IMG/VR virus record: IMGVR_UViG_3300007538_004429 | Coordinates: 1 to 20,036 of that record | Length of the DNA: 20,036 bases | Source of the DNA: a virus | Strand: one strand, 5' to 3' | In this document: positions 1 to 7,599 of the stretch, piece after piece | Position numbering within the stretch: the first letter of the stretch is position 1 | Layout of the letters: each line of letters opens with the position of its first letter | Notes under the pieces: generated by a model | The model's input: only the letters and a program-made list of their open reading frames with translations | Databases searched by the model: none | What the model was told of the DNA's origin: nothing | Position numbers and translations under genes: made by a program

Positions 1-684
1 CACACAGTATGCCTGTTTAAGATCTGCCTCTAATCCTTCACCGCCTTGTGATCCACCCGATGTTAGGTTATCGCTCAATCTAATATTTTTTCCTTGAATA
101 CCCTGTGCTCCTTTGATTCCGCCATTGAGATTGCGTGGATGTGGCCGTATGATGATTTCTCTATCAGTGTATTTTCTAATCTCATTAACCGTGTGTTGCA
201 TCCATTCAGTAAATGATTTAAAACCTTGATTGTAGATTTCCACAATACTAGAATCACCTTCTTTTTGACCCATCAAGATAATTTTATCTCCAGGGCTGCG
301 CCAATCTTTTATTCGCAAGCCTGTAGTTCGCTCAAACTTTTGCCATCTATCAGGTGGTGAATTCTGGTTACCAAACACACCATCTGTCCATTTGTAACTG
401 TACCAACCTAATCGTTGGTATGTGCCTGCATACTTTCTAAAGTTTGGACTTTCTTGCACCAAAAACGGTTTGCCAGAATTTAAGATATATTCATATGGCC
501 CATTGCGATTTACTGTTGCAAATTTGGGTTTTAATAAATTTGTCTGTAAAAAAGCATCAGCTTCTTGTGCAACAGGATCGTCCACAGAATCTGCCAGTGC
601 ATAATCATCGCCGTGACTGCGAATACCTCTGGTTATGTGTTTTACTGCTTTAACACTTCCACGAATGCCCACCACGTTAATCAT
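1..684 (-). CDS. Capsule-synthesis-like glycosyltransferase, paralogue A (3' end cut by the window edge)
   Basis: The frame is open from the ATG at 684 to base 1, giving 228 residues of a longer protein. It belongs to the same family as four other genes here (1355-2269, 3185-3958, 4661-5593, 6808-7581). Shared landmarks are a DGVF segment (residues 101-104), KDWRSPGDKIIL (126-137), YTDREIIIRPHP (172-183) and DLKQAYCV at the cut, which aligns with the DDLNRAWC stretch of paralogue D just before its TYNS motif. The R-x-HP and later T-x-NS motifs recall capsule polysaccharide biosynthesis (KpsC/KpsS-type) GT-B proteins; that link is by motif only. The likely role is sugar transfer in glycan assembly. 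A ribosome site AAGGA lies 7 nt upstream, and the start forms an ATGA overlap with the stop of the methyltransferase gene before it. Donor and acceptor sugars are unknown. Confidence 0.72.
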   Translation of the reverse strand, partial: MINVVGIRGSVKAVKHITRGIRSHGDDYALADSVDDPVAQEADAFLQTNLLKPKFATVNRNGPYEYILNSGKPFLVQESPNFRKYAGTYQRLGWYSYKWTDGVFGNQNSPPDRWQKFERTTGLRIKDWRSPGDKIILMGQKEGDSSIVEIYNQGFKSFTEWMQHTVNEIRKYTDREIIIRPHPRNLNGGIKGAQGIQGKNIRLSDNLTSGGSQGGEGLEADLKQAYCV

Positions 685-1358
685 TCAACGATCCTTATAC
701 AACATTGATAAGAACCACTGATTGAGACAACTTCAAATGATCTGTCATATTTTTCAATCCATTCACACAGAGCTTTCCATTCACCTTCACGCCAGAGTGG
801 ATAAACTTTGTTTTTATCTGGTTTGTTGAAATAACACATCTCATCAAAAACAATAATAGTATTTTTTACGATATAATCGTTTAATTTGTCTAACACATAT
901 ATGGTAGATGAGTATAAGTCAGCATCTAAATGCAAAAATTTTACTTGCTGCATTGTGTTATTTTGTTCTAACCAAGGTTCCAAACTTTTATCAAAAAATC
1001 CCACAATCAGTTCAACATTAGAGTTAACTTCGGGAAGACTATTTCTAGAAAAATGTCCTTTTTTATGTTTAATATTATCAGGATCTGCTTTTTCTGAATC
1101 GGTCATGATCCAATCTTCGGGTAACCCTTCAAAAAATACATCGAATCCGTATACAGGTTGGTTTGGCATTTGATCTGCAATGAAATTAGTAGTCGATGCA
1201 GTATTAACCCCAAATTCCATAATTTCGCCAGGGATCGAGCATTGGTCTAGCGCATATGTTAGGTGCTGCATTCTTGCAACTCCGCCGCGTTCGCCAGCAC
1301 CAATTAATGTTGCATTTAAAAAATGCGAAATATCTATGTTATTTTTATCTACAATCAT
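681..1358 (-). CDS. TylF/macrocin-type O-methyltransferase
   Basis: This is a 225-residue class I SAM-dependent methyltransferase of the TylF/MycF (macrocin O-methyltransferase) type, a family that methylates sugar hydroxyls. Supporting motifs are PGEIMEFGVNTAS (residues 43-55, SAM-binding motif I), YGFDVFFEGLPEDW (70-83), FLHLDADLYSS (141-151, with the metal- and substrate-binding aspartates of the family) and IIVFDE (168-173). The frame continues upstream to a GTG at 1385. The ATG at 1358 is preferred because it makes an ATGA overlap with the preceding stop, like other junctions in this island. It sits between glycosyltransferase-like paralogues B and A, so O-methylation of a sugar in the same glycan is the likely job. 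The family call is fairly safe; the substrate is inference. Confidence 0.8.
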   Translation of the reverse strand: MIVDKNNIDISHFLNATLIGAGERGGVARMQHLTYALDQCSIPGEIMEFGVNTASTTNFIADQMPNQPVYGFDVFFEGLPEDWIMTDSEKADPDNIKHKKGHFSRNSLPEVNSNVELIVGFFDKSLEPWLEQNNTMQQVKFLHLDADLYSSTIYVLDKLNDYIVKNTIIVFDEMCYFNKPDKNKVYPLWREGEWKALCEWIEKYDRSFEVVSISGSYQCCIRIVE

Positions 1359-2269
1359 GTTATATAGTTTCTCATGTGTGACCACGCACTACCATTACTT
1401 AGCTCTTTAAAATTCCAATGGCTCATACAAATACGCTCAATCCATTGCTGTCTTTCAAAAAATTGGGGTGCTTCTATAGCCTTTATTTTAGTATTTGCAA
1501 CCGGGTGTGCCTGACTACGTTTTCCACCATCAACCGGATCAGTAACAAAAACCGGAATACCTTCAATAGCAGCAGCGACACCTGGGCTAGAATTATATGT
1601 TACCACACACCAGGCACGTTCAAAATCATCTAGTATGCTAGGCTGATTGCTGATTTCCCAGTTGCCCTGATTTTGTTGCAGGTATTCATTAGCACGTTTA
1701 TCACCTGGATGTGCTCTGACTAGAATCGGGCGATCAGTATGTTGCTTGATACTCTGAACTGTGTTGTGTAACCAATCCACGACAGCAAACCCATCCATGC
1801 TCCAGCCACCATTTCTTTGTGTGCATATCAATATATGCTTGCCAGGATGCCTCCAATCCTTTAGACTTATATTGTAATCACGTCTAATCTGCAACCAACG
1901 CTGTGGATCCGGATTATCCCAAAAATATTTTCCTGTGGTAGGAAATATTCCATCCATGCTATATCGATGGTATGCAGGAGTTTTGATACCAGTATAATTA
2001 AACAGGTTGCTATCTATGATAATGGTGTGACGATTATGTGTATTTTGTGAAACCTGTCTACGTAAACCTAGATGTTTTGTATCAGGACTATTTGCATGAA
2101 CCCATCCTTGTATGACACCAACATCTGCCTGTAATAAATCTCTTGAATTGTGTACAACACCGATGTCTCCAGCCGCATTTACACCGTCCGCAAATCTAAT
2201 GAGCATTTCTGCTTTTTCAGGATTCTTACGTGCGTTGGGTATCCCACCCAAATAGCTCACGACTTTCAT
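1355..2269 (-). CDS. Capsule-synthesis-like glycosyltransferase, paralogue B
   Basis: This 304-residue protein is a full-length member of the five-copy family. It shows DGIF (residues 106-109), YNISLKDWRHPG (132-143), HTDRPILVRAHPGD (177-190), ERAWCVVTYNSSPG (217-230) and EGIPVF (236-241). The R-x-HP and TYNSS-plus-small-residue motifs resemble the nucleotide-sugar-binding half of KpsC/KpsS-like GT-B enzymes. The N-terminal half is divergent, as expected if it binds the acceptor. An upstream in-frame ATG exists at 2293, but the start at 2269 gives an ATGA overlap with the pyruvyltransferase-like gene and a natural MKVVSYLGG N-terminus. The ribosome site is poor, so translational coupling is likely. 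There is no signal peptide or membrane segment, which suggests a cytoplasmic enzyme. The specific linkage cannot be predicted. Confidence 0.72.
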   Translation of the reverse strand: MKVVSYLGGIPNARKNPEKAEMLIRFADGVNAAGDIGVVHNSRDLLQADVGVIQGWVHANSPDTKHLGLRRQVSQNTHNRHTIIIDSNLFNYTGIKTPAYHRYSMDGIFPTTGKYFWDNPDPQRWLQIRRDYNISLKDWRHPGKHILICTQRNGGWSMDGFAVVDWLHNTVQSIKQHTDRPILVRAHPGDKRANEYLQQNQGNWEISNQPSILDDFERAWCVVTYNSSPGVAAAIEGIPVFVTDPVDGGKRSQAHPVANTKIKAIEAPQFFERQQWIERICMSHWNFKELSNGSAWSHMRNYIT

Positions 2270-3192
2270 GTTCTTTGTTTGATGATTTCCCAAAATTTTT
2301 CAGTGGCATTACAACACTCATCTAGTGCATTGTCGTATTGTTCAACGTCATCAATTATGTCTTGCCAGTCTGTACTGCTATTAATAAATGTTGGCTTGTG
2401 CTTCATGTAATTAAATTTACTACTCCAGGCATCTACTACAATAACTTTTTTGTTTAAAAGTGTCCCCCAGTATGCTCCGTGATAACTGTTGGTTATGATA
2501 GTGTTCGCACTGCCTAATAATTCAATAGTTTGCTCAATGTTGCTCCCTGAGTTAATAAATCTAGGCACGGATTCTGCACCAAAAGTCTTTATGAGTTGTT
2601 TCTTGTGCTCAAACCAAATCACATCATTACGCACAGTATATGTTTTTCTTAATGCCGGGTGCATGCAACTTGCACATGGTGCCCATTGGTATCCAGTGTT
2701 ATGATCTCTGACTCCCACTAGATCGTAATCAATTAGGTAATCCGGATATTCTAGATTCTGTGGTTTGATTTTTAGCGCCTTAGCATCAGAGTTGTTATGT
2801 CCTGCACCCCAAATAACTTTATATTCAGGTCCGTTGGGTATATTTGAGTAAGTGTCTTTAATTAATCTCTCAAACTCTTTAGTAAATTCTTTATGCATTT
2901 CGTCCAGAGATTGATCTGTCAGTTTCCAGCGCATTCGGAATAAACGTTTAAGTCGTACTCTATCAGGATGATCTGTTAAATCTTCCATGGCTTGGTTAAA
3001 ATTTGGATTGTCAATTAATCCCCCACCGCCAACAATCAGATTTGTATTCACAGGAAATCCTTTTTTGTTTAAATCGTCAATGTCAACTACGTCATATTCG
3101 TCATCATTCAAAAAATACTGTAATGGGTTAGCTGCCCAATCACCCACGTTGTTTTTGTCTGCACGATGTACTACTGTAAATTTTTTAGCCAT
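2266..3192 (-). CDS. Polysaccharide pyruvyltransferase-like protein
   Basis: These 308 residues carry the marks of the polysaccharide pyruvyltransferase family (CsaB/WcaK type): NNVGDWAANP (residues 14-23), LIVGGGGLID (52-61), VIWGAGHN (126-133), DLVGVRD (157-163) and ITNSYHGAYWGTLLNKKVI (233-251), the last being the donor-site S-x-HG signature. Known members add a pyruvate ketal from phosphoenolpyruvate to sugars of surface polymers, giving a negative charge. Some relatives in glycan clusters have not been tested, so the donor is inferred. The ATG at 3192 overlaps the stop of paralogue C by 8 nt. The gene lies between paralogues C and B, which fits a tailoring step on the glycan they build. 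Confidence 0.82.
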   Translation of the reverse strand: MAKKFTVVHRADKNNVGDWAANPLQYFLNDDEYDVVDIDDLNKKGFPVNTNLIVGGGGLIDNPNFNQAMEDLTDHPDRVRLKRLFRMRWKLTDQSLDEMHKEFTKEFERLIKDTYSNIPNGPEYKVIWGAGHNNSDAKALKIKPQNLEYPDYLIDYDLVGVRDHNTGYQWAPCASCMHPALRKTYTVRNDVIWFEHKKQLIKTFGAESVPRFINSGSNIEQTIELLGSANTIITNSYHGAYWGTLLNKKVIVVDAWSSKFNYMKHKPTFINSSTDWQDIIDDVEQYDNALDECCNATEKFWEIIKQRT

Positions 3193-3958
3193 ACCATTCT
3201 TCTAGTTTTTGTTTAGCACTACCATCAGTTAATTCATTGATATGAAATTGTCCATATGCTAAATGGCATGCCCATGCATACCGTTTATCGTTTGATGGAT
3301 AGTAAGGGTCTTCAATTTTACTCAGATCCTGTAGCCCGACGGGCTGAGCTGCATTAGGTGCTAATGTAAACACAGGAACACCAAAAAACACACTTTCTGT
3401 TGCTGCTACGCTATTAAATGTAACTAGCGCATGTACGTCATTACTTAGCGATTGTTCAAGCGTGTCTGTTAATCTTGCTATTCGTTGTTTGGCACGCTCT
3501 CTAACAACAACGGGCCTATCAGTGTATTTTTTAATTGTGTTGACTGTTTGATCAATCCACTGCTGCTGATTTACACCATAAAACTTGCAAGGTTTTTCAT
3601 CTGGTGCTGCAACAATTATTTTACTTCCGGTTTTCCAGGGATGTATTGCTTTATTAAACTTTTGAAACCTGTCTCCAGGTCGCTCAATGATATCTGTATG
3701 TTGTAGATTATTTTTAACAATTCTGTGCCAGTACTTCCAGGTACCTTCATTACCAAAGTATCCAGTATCCATATAATAAAACGTGCGGTTATCTTGCCAA
3801 CATCGTTTTATTATTTTGTGCTTTAGTATCCCACGTAGTACAATGGCATCGTTACTCTGGGCGTAATCAAACGTTTCGGTATCGGTTGGTACTGACTTGC
3901 AACCGCGTGCAAAATCATTAATGTATCTGTCTTGGCCATTTTTACTTAAAAATATCAT
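3185..3958 (-). CDS. Glycosyltransferase-like protein, paralogue C (HP-less subfamily)
   Basis: This is a 257-residue member of the five-copy family and the closest relative of paralogue E, which has the same length. Shared with E are the N-terminal Y-x-D-x-GYF-x-N block (residues 62-70 here), IIVAAPDE (114-121), YTDRPVVVRER (145-155), ALVTFNSVAATESVFFGVPVF (177-197), the LAP..(A)LQDLSKIEDPYYP block (199-221) and a C-terminal YGQF-x-(V/I)NE. The HP pair found in A, B and D is replaced by ER, so the catalytic or nucleotide contacts may differ. The ATG at 3958 overlaps the GT8 gene stop by 17 nt; no better internal start is seen. Function as a glycosyltransferase is inferred from family resemblance and neighbours. 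It could instead be a degenerate, non-catalytic partner. Confidence 0.65.
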   Translation of the reverse strand: MIFLSKNGQDRYINDFARGCKSVPTDTETFDYAQSNDAIVLRGILKHKIIKRCWQDNRTFYYMDTGYFGNEGTWKYWHRIVKNNLQHTDIIERPGDRFQKFNKAIHPWKTGSKIIVAAPDEKPCKFYGVNQQQWIDQTVNTIKKYTDRPVVVRERAKQRIARLTDTLEQSLSNDVHALVTFNSVAATESVFFGVPVFTLAPNAAQPVGLQDLSKIEDPYYPSNDKRYAWACHLAYGQFHINELTDGSAKQKLEEWYG

Positions 3959-4631
3959 GTTGCTCGCAGTATTCAGTTAAAATACGTTCGCGGTGCCATT
4001 CGCTACCCATAGGGGTATTAGCAAATTCGTGAAAACTTGGCGTACCTAATGTATAATGTAACAATTTAGCATCAGGGTTCACACCATACTCATCCGGTAA
4101 CCAGTTCCACTCTGCAGGTAGTTCGCCAATACGTTCATCTTTAATCCAGCTAAAGCGATGCAAGTGTGCGCCAGTTGCCTTTTGAATGTAATCTGGCTTT
4201 AACACTCTGTTAGGATGACTGTTACAATTCCAAAGTATAACGCTTGACCAGTTCTTGCGTGGATAATTTTCGTTTTTACTGCCAAGATACTTTGTGGTCA
4301 TCTTGGTTTCATAATCATGTTTGACTACCATCACGTCTTTATCCATCTCACGCAGCTCCCACAGTTTAACAATATCATCGCGCACAATCATATCGCCATC
4401 CATAAAAATAGCCCATCCAAGATAATCCATTAAGTGTGGGACAAGAAATCTACTGTAGATAAAATGGTTACTTCCATCTGTGTGCGTTTCCTTATAATCA
4501 TCAAACAAGTTCAATGCTAATGGAATAATCGATACTGGTTTGCTTGCATGTCTGATAATCGAATTAGCACACGTGTGATATGCTATAGCTTCTCTTGGAT
4601 CATATCCTATAAAAATTGGAATTGGTTTCAT
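3942..4631 (-). CDS. GT8-type (GT-A fold) glycosyltransferase
   Basis: A 229-residue protein of the GT8-like group, retaining glycosyltransferases that use UDP-sugars with a divalent metal. The N-terminus IFIGYDPREAIAYHTCANSI (residues 6-25) is the usual opening of phage and bacterial members. AIFMDGDMIV (74-83) holds the D-x-D metal site (DGD, 78-80). LLHYTLG (190-196) provides the late histidine that commonly completes the metal site. There is no membrane anchor. The start has a good ribosome site (AAAAGGA, about 6 nt upstream). The 29-nt gap to paralogue D is one of the few non-overlapping junctions in the island. Together with paralogues C and D it probably adds a sugar to a glycan or lipid-linked intermediate; which sugar is unknown. 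Confidence 0.82.
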   Translation of the reverse strand: MKPIPIFIGYDPREAIAYHTCANSIIRHASKPVSIIPLALNLFDDYKETHTDGSNHFIYSRFLVPHLMDYLGWAIFMDGDMIVRDDIVKLWELREMDKDVMVVKHDYETKMTTKYLGSKNENYPRKNWSSVILWNCNSHPNRVLKPDYIQKATGAHLHRFSWIKDERIGELPAEWNWLPDEYGVNPDAKLLHYTLGTPSFHEFANTPMGSEWHRERILTEYCEQHDIFK

Positions 4632-4660
4632 TTATATCCTTTTAGAGTCAATGTAATTAA

Positions 4661-5593
4661 TTATCTTGGCATACATTCTTTGAGCAAATTCCAAACATAT
4701 CCGCTGGAAAACTCATCTCCCTTCCATTGCTGAAATGCAATACGGTTACACCATTCTGATCGATCAAATTCCAAACTATCTTCAATCTGCAATATTGAAT
4801 CACCGCTAACTGGAGCAGCAACCGCACTTGAATCCAATGTTATGGTTGGAGTACCATATAACACACTTTCAACTGAACTGGTACTGTTGTACGTAATCAT
4901 ACACCAGGCACGATTTAAGTCGTCATATAAATCAGGCATTGTGGAAAACTCAATGTCTGAATGTTCTCGTTGTATGAAACGTTCACTTCTATGATCCAGT
5001 GGATGCGACCTAACAATAATTGGCCGATCTGTGTGCTGTTTGATATTGTCAATTACGCCTGACATATATTCTTTGTAATCGATATCATTATACGTCAGTC
5101 TGTTTAATGCTGAATCTGCTGCTACCTGAAGATTAATTAAAATAGCGTCGCCTCTGCGTTTCCAGTCGTGCAATCTTATGTTATATTTGCTCGATAATTG
5201 ATCCCATCTTCTATAACTAGAATCGTATGGAAATACGCCATCATCCATAAAAAAACTATTCCATGATAGTTTAATCCACATATCTTCAAACGGGACGCTA
5301 CCTCCAAAACCGCCATGCCTATTAGAATTAGATAATAACTGTCGTATAACAGGTGCCTCTCGTATTAATATAGGTTTGTTTAAACGCTGGCTTATTTCTT
5401 CAACGGCTTCGTAGATATAATTTGTTGGGCGTACCTTCTTTTTAATTCCGTTCTGTACAAAAAAGTCAAATTCTGATTTCTCAACATTTTCAAAATCGAT
5501 TGATTCAATACGATCATCTGTAGTGGTAGATATAATATTGTTAAACTGTTTAAGTTTTTTCCATTTTGGTTGTTTAACTATTATACCAATCAT
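4661..5593 (-). CDS. Capsule-synthesis-like glycosyltransferase, paralogue D
   Basis: This 310-residue protein groups with paralogues A and B: DDGVFPY (residues 117-123), YNIRLHDWKRRGDAILI (137-153), HTDRPIIVRSHPLD (187-200), DDLNRAWCMITYNSTSSVESVLYGTPT (224-250). An N-terminal stretch of about 100 residues is specific to this copy. A start four codons upstream (5605) is possible. The ATG at 5593 is chosen because it forms an ATGA overlap with the methyltransferase stop and has GGA about 7 nt upstream. The R-x-HP and TYNS motifs support a GT-B-like nucleotide-sugar-binding domain akin to capsule synthesis enzymes. Substrate is unknown. Confidence 0.72.
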   Translation of the reverse strand: MIGIIVKQPKWKKLKQFNNIISTTTDDRIESIDFENVEKSEFDFFVQNGIKKKVRPTNYIYEAVEEISQRLNKPILIREAPVIRQLLSNSNRHGGFGGSVPFEDMWIKLSWNSFFMDDGVFPYDSSYRRWDQLSSKYNIRLHDWKRRGDAILINLQVAADSALNRLTYNDIDYKEYMSGVIDNIKQHTDRPIIVRSHPLDHRSERFIQREHSDIEFSTMPDLYDDLNRAWCMITYNSTSSVESVLYGTPTITLDSSAVAAPVSGDSILQIEDSLEFDRSEWCNRIAFQQWKGDEFSSGYVWNLLKECMPR

Positions 5594-6195
5594 TCCCAGT
5601 TCCATTCAGTAATTTGTCCATCGAATGGCTCTGTTACAAATTCTGGTAGCCAAGGCTTCAAACGTTTTATATCACCTGAATCATATTTTAGCTTAGGTAA
5701 ATCAAAATCGTCAGCCTGCGCTATAACTGTGATGTTATAATTATACGTCTTAATATGTGCATTCTTACAGTTAAATCCTGCTAATACTAAGTTATATAAT
5801 AAAATACCTGCATTCCAAAGAGTTACATGACCGCCGACAATATTATGTTTCAATGGCGGAACAGTAATACACGTATATCCACCTATACGAGTTTCAGATC
5901 TGACTTTTTTAAGAAACTGGTTTACATTTAACTGATGTTCAAGCACGTGACTAGCCCAGGTTAAATCTTGTGGCACAAACGTTAGATCATTATAAAATCC
6001 TTTGGCGTCCATCGGATAGAATTCATCATTGATATCTGTTGACGTTACAATCTTGCCTGCTTCCAAGAATTGTTTTGAGTGAAAACCGTCGCCAGCCCCA
6101 ATATCTAATACAGTATGAAAATCTAAATTGTTAATACAAAATTCAAGACCGTCTTGTGCCCGTGATTTCTTTCCTTTTGATTTCTTAGTTTTCAT
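5590..6195 (-). CDS. SAM-dependent methyltransferase (class I)
   Basis: A 201-residue class I methyltransferase. Motif I is TVLDIGAGDGFHS (residues 28-40), the acidic end of strand 2 is TSTDIND (51-57), and SHVLEH (82-87) is the post-motif seen in many Methyltransf_11-type proteins acting on small molecules or sugars. IGGYTCITVPP (104-114) is the usual strand after the SAM domain. The first 14 residues are lysine-rich. The start makes an ATGA overlap with the stop of the sulfotransferase gene. Its place between the sulfotransferase and paralogue D suggests it modifies the same glycan; the methyl acceptor cannot be told. Confidence 0.75.
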   Translation of the reverse strand: MKTKKSKGKKSRAQDGLEFCINNLDFHTVLDIGAGDGFHSKQFLEAGKIVTSTDINDEFYPMDAKGFYNDLTFVPQDLTWASHVLEHQLNVNQFLKKVRSETRIGGYTCITVPPLKHNIVGGHVTLWNAGILLYNLVLAGFNCKNAHIKTYNYNITVIAQADDFDLPKLKYDSGDIKRLKPWLPEFVTEPFDGQITEWNWE

Positions 6196-6818
6196 CTTTT
6201 ACTGTTTTCCCATAAATCAAAATCAGTGGCATAATACTGTTCAATCTTAGATATTGTTTGTTGGTTAATCGCTGGCGTCGTGATATTGTCAGTAGTATTA
6301 AATCTATACAATTGAAGAGTCAAATTTAATGTTTGGTTTACTTTATTTAATCCTTGTTCAAAATTCTCAGTTGTAAATAATATACAGTTTTTAAAATCAT
6401 CGATGTGCTTAACAAACCAACTCTGTGAGCGTAAATGAACATTTCGATCTTCTTCTGACATATCGTTGATCAAATCAACAAAATAATCTAGATTTTTAAT
6501 GCCATTGCTAGCAATGCCATTGACCACAATGTTTTGTTTCTTACCTTGTGTGATATCTTTGAATGTTGATATCAATCGTTTAACTGGATCTCTAAAATGT
6601 ATCACTGTAGGTAACTTGTTTTGTGCTGGAGAAATATATGTTAAATATTTTTTATATTTTTTATACCAATCAATGTCCCAATTGATGTCTGATTCACTAA
6701 TGATTTTTTGTTCCAGCCAGACGCTAGTTTTGAAACTACTTGAACCATTTTTTGGAATGCCAATATAATCAAAATTCAAATCTGTGTATCTTATAATACA
6801 GTGTTCTTTAGTTTTCAT
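6192..6818 (-). CDS. Sulfotransferase-family protein
   Basis: A 208-residue protein with both PAPS-binding elements of carbohydrate sulfotransferases (Sulfotransfer_2-like): the 5'-phosphosulfate loop YIGIPKNGSSSFK (residues 18-30) and the 3'-phosphate motif FRDPVKRLISTF (75-86). The C-terminal IEQYYATDFDLW (about residues 192-203) matches the family's usual ending. The protein is shorter than most eukaryotic members but within the range of phage and bacterial ones. The start has a strong ribosome site (AAAGGAG) and overlaps paralogue E by 11 nt. The likely reaction is transfer of sulfate from PAPS to a sugar hydroxyl, adding negative charge to the glycan made by the neighbouring enzymes. PAPS would have to come from the host; no PAPS synthesis gene is visible here. 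Confidence 0.83.
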   Translation of the reverse strand: MKTKEHCIIRYTDLNFDYIGIPKNGSSSFKTSVWLEQKIISESDINWDIDWYKKYKKYLTYISPAQNKLPTVIHFRDPVKRLISTFKDITQGKKQNIVVNGIASNGIKNLDYFVDLINDMSEEDRNVHLRSQSWFVKHIDDFKNCILFTTENFEQGLNKVNQTLNLTLQLYRFNTTDNITTPAINQQTISKIEQYYATDFDLWENSKR

Positions 6819-7581
6819 AACGCTCCTTTAAGATATCGCGCATGAATCCGTTTTCAATTTCGTTTACAGTAAATTGTCCGTAACTTAGACTTTTGATCCA
6901 TTCCCAACGATTATCTGGATAGTATGGCTCTTCAATCTGGCTAATGTCTTGAAGTGCCATTAAATCGCAACAACTTGGTGCCAAGTTAAACACCGGAACG
7001 CCTTCGCATATGCTTTCGATACAGGCTAAACTCTGATGTGTAATTATGGCCCAGGCATCATGTAAGTAAGGTGTTAACGGATCGTCGCCGCGGTCTTTGC
7101 GTGTTTCTTTGAAACGATAAAATATTTTTCTGTCTGTATATTTGCGCAACTCGTGCTTTAGCCAAAATACCCATTCATATTCATTTTTAAATTCGGTGTA
7201 ATACTGAACTGGAAATTCATCTGGGGCGACTATAAGAATATAATCACCAGTCTTGCGCCAATCTTTGAGTTCTACATGATATGACCGTATGCGTTTGTCG
7301 TCGCAATCAAATATTTGTGACTCTTGGAGATTGTTTAAACTGAATCTGAATGTACTGGCTGCTTTAGTATTAAAGAAATACCCTTTATCGTAATGTAAAT
7401 ATTGTCCATGTTCGAATACCTGATGTTGATATTCATTGTATTTCCACGGACCAACGGTGAGATATGTTGATTTTAAATCAACTGTTGCAGTTTCTTCAAC
7501 AGGAATACTCTTGCTTATATGCGGGATCAGTTTGGCAAGAACATTATGCGGACGTTCAAAATATTTTAATTTCTCAAACAT
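6808..7581 (-). CDS. Glycosyltransferase-like protein, paralogue E (HP-less subfamily)
   Basis: This 257-residue protein has the same length as paralogue C and is its closest relative. Landmarks are YDKGYFFN (residues 64-71), VELKDWRKTGDYILIVAPDE (103-122), YTDRKIFYRFKE (148-159), AWAIITHQSLACIESICEGVPVF (176-198), LAPSCCDLMALQD (200-212), ISQIEEPYYPDN (213-224) and a late YGQFTVNE. As in C, the R-x-HP motif is lost. The asparagine of TYNS is also changed (THQS), so catalysis is uncertain. The frame could begin one codon earlier with TTG, but the ATG at 7581 is the better start. It is the first glycosyltransferase-like paralogue in the transcript, 18 nt after a methyltransferase gene. Confidence 0.62.
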   Translation of the reverse strand: MFEKLKYFERPHNVLAKLIPHISKSIPVEETATVDLKSTYLTVGPWKYNEYQHQVFEHGQYLHYDKGYFFNTKAASTFRFSLNNLQESQIFDCDDKRIRSYHVELKDWRKTGDYILIVAPDEFPVQYYTEFKNEYEWVFWLKHELRKYTDRKIFYRFKETRKDRGDDPLTPYLHDAWAIITHQSLACIESICEGVPVFNLAPSCCDLMALQDISQIEEPYYPDNRWEWIKSLSYGQFTVNEIENGFMRDILKERYEN

Positions 7582-7599
7582 CAATAAAACAATGTCTTT

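Noticed and set aside
4629-4636. TATAAATG on the minus strand, a near-match to a late promoter box, at the start of the GT8 gene.
   Set aside because: It overlaps the ATG itself, so it could not drive a normal mRNA for that gene. It is simply the spacer between a good ribosome site and the start codon.
4632-4660. Possible promoter in the 29-nt gap between paralogue D and the GT8 gene (contains TTGACT).
   Set aside because: No -10 element lies at a workable distance; the gap mainly holds the ribosome site.
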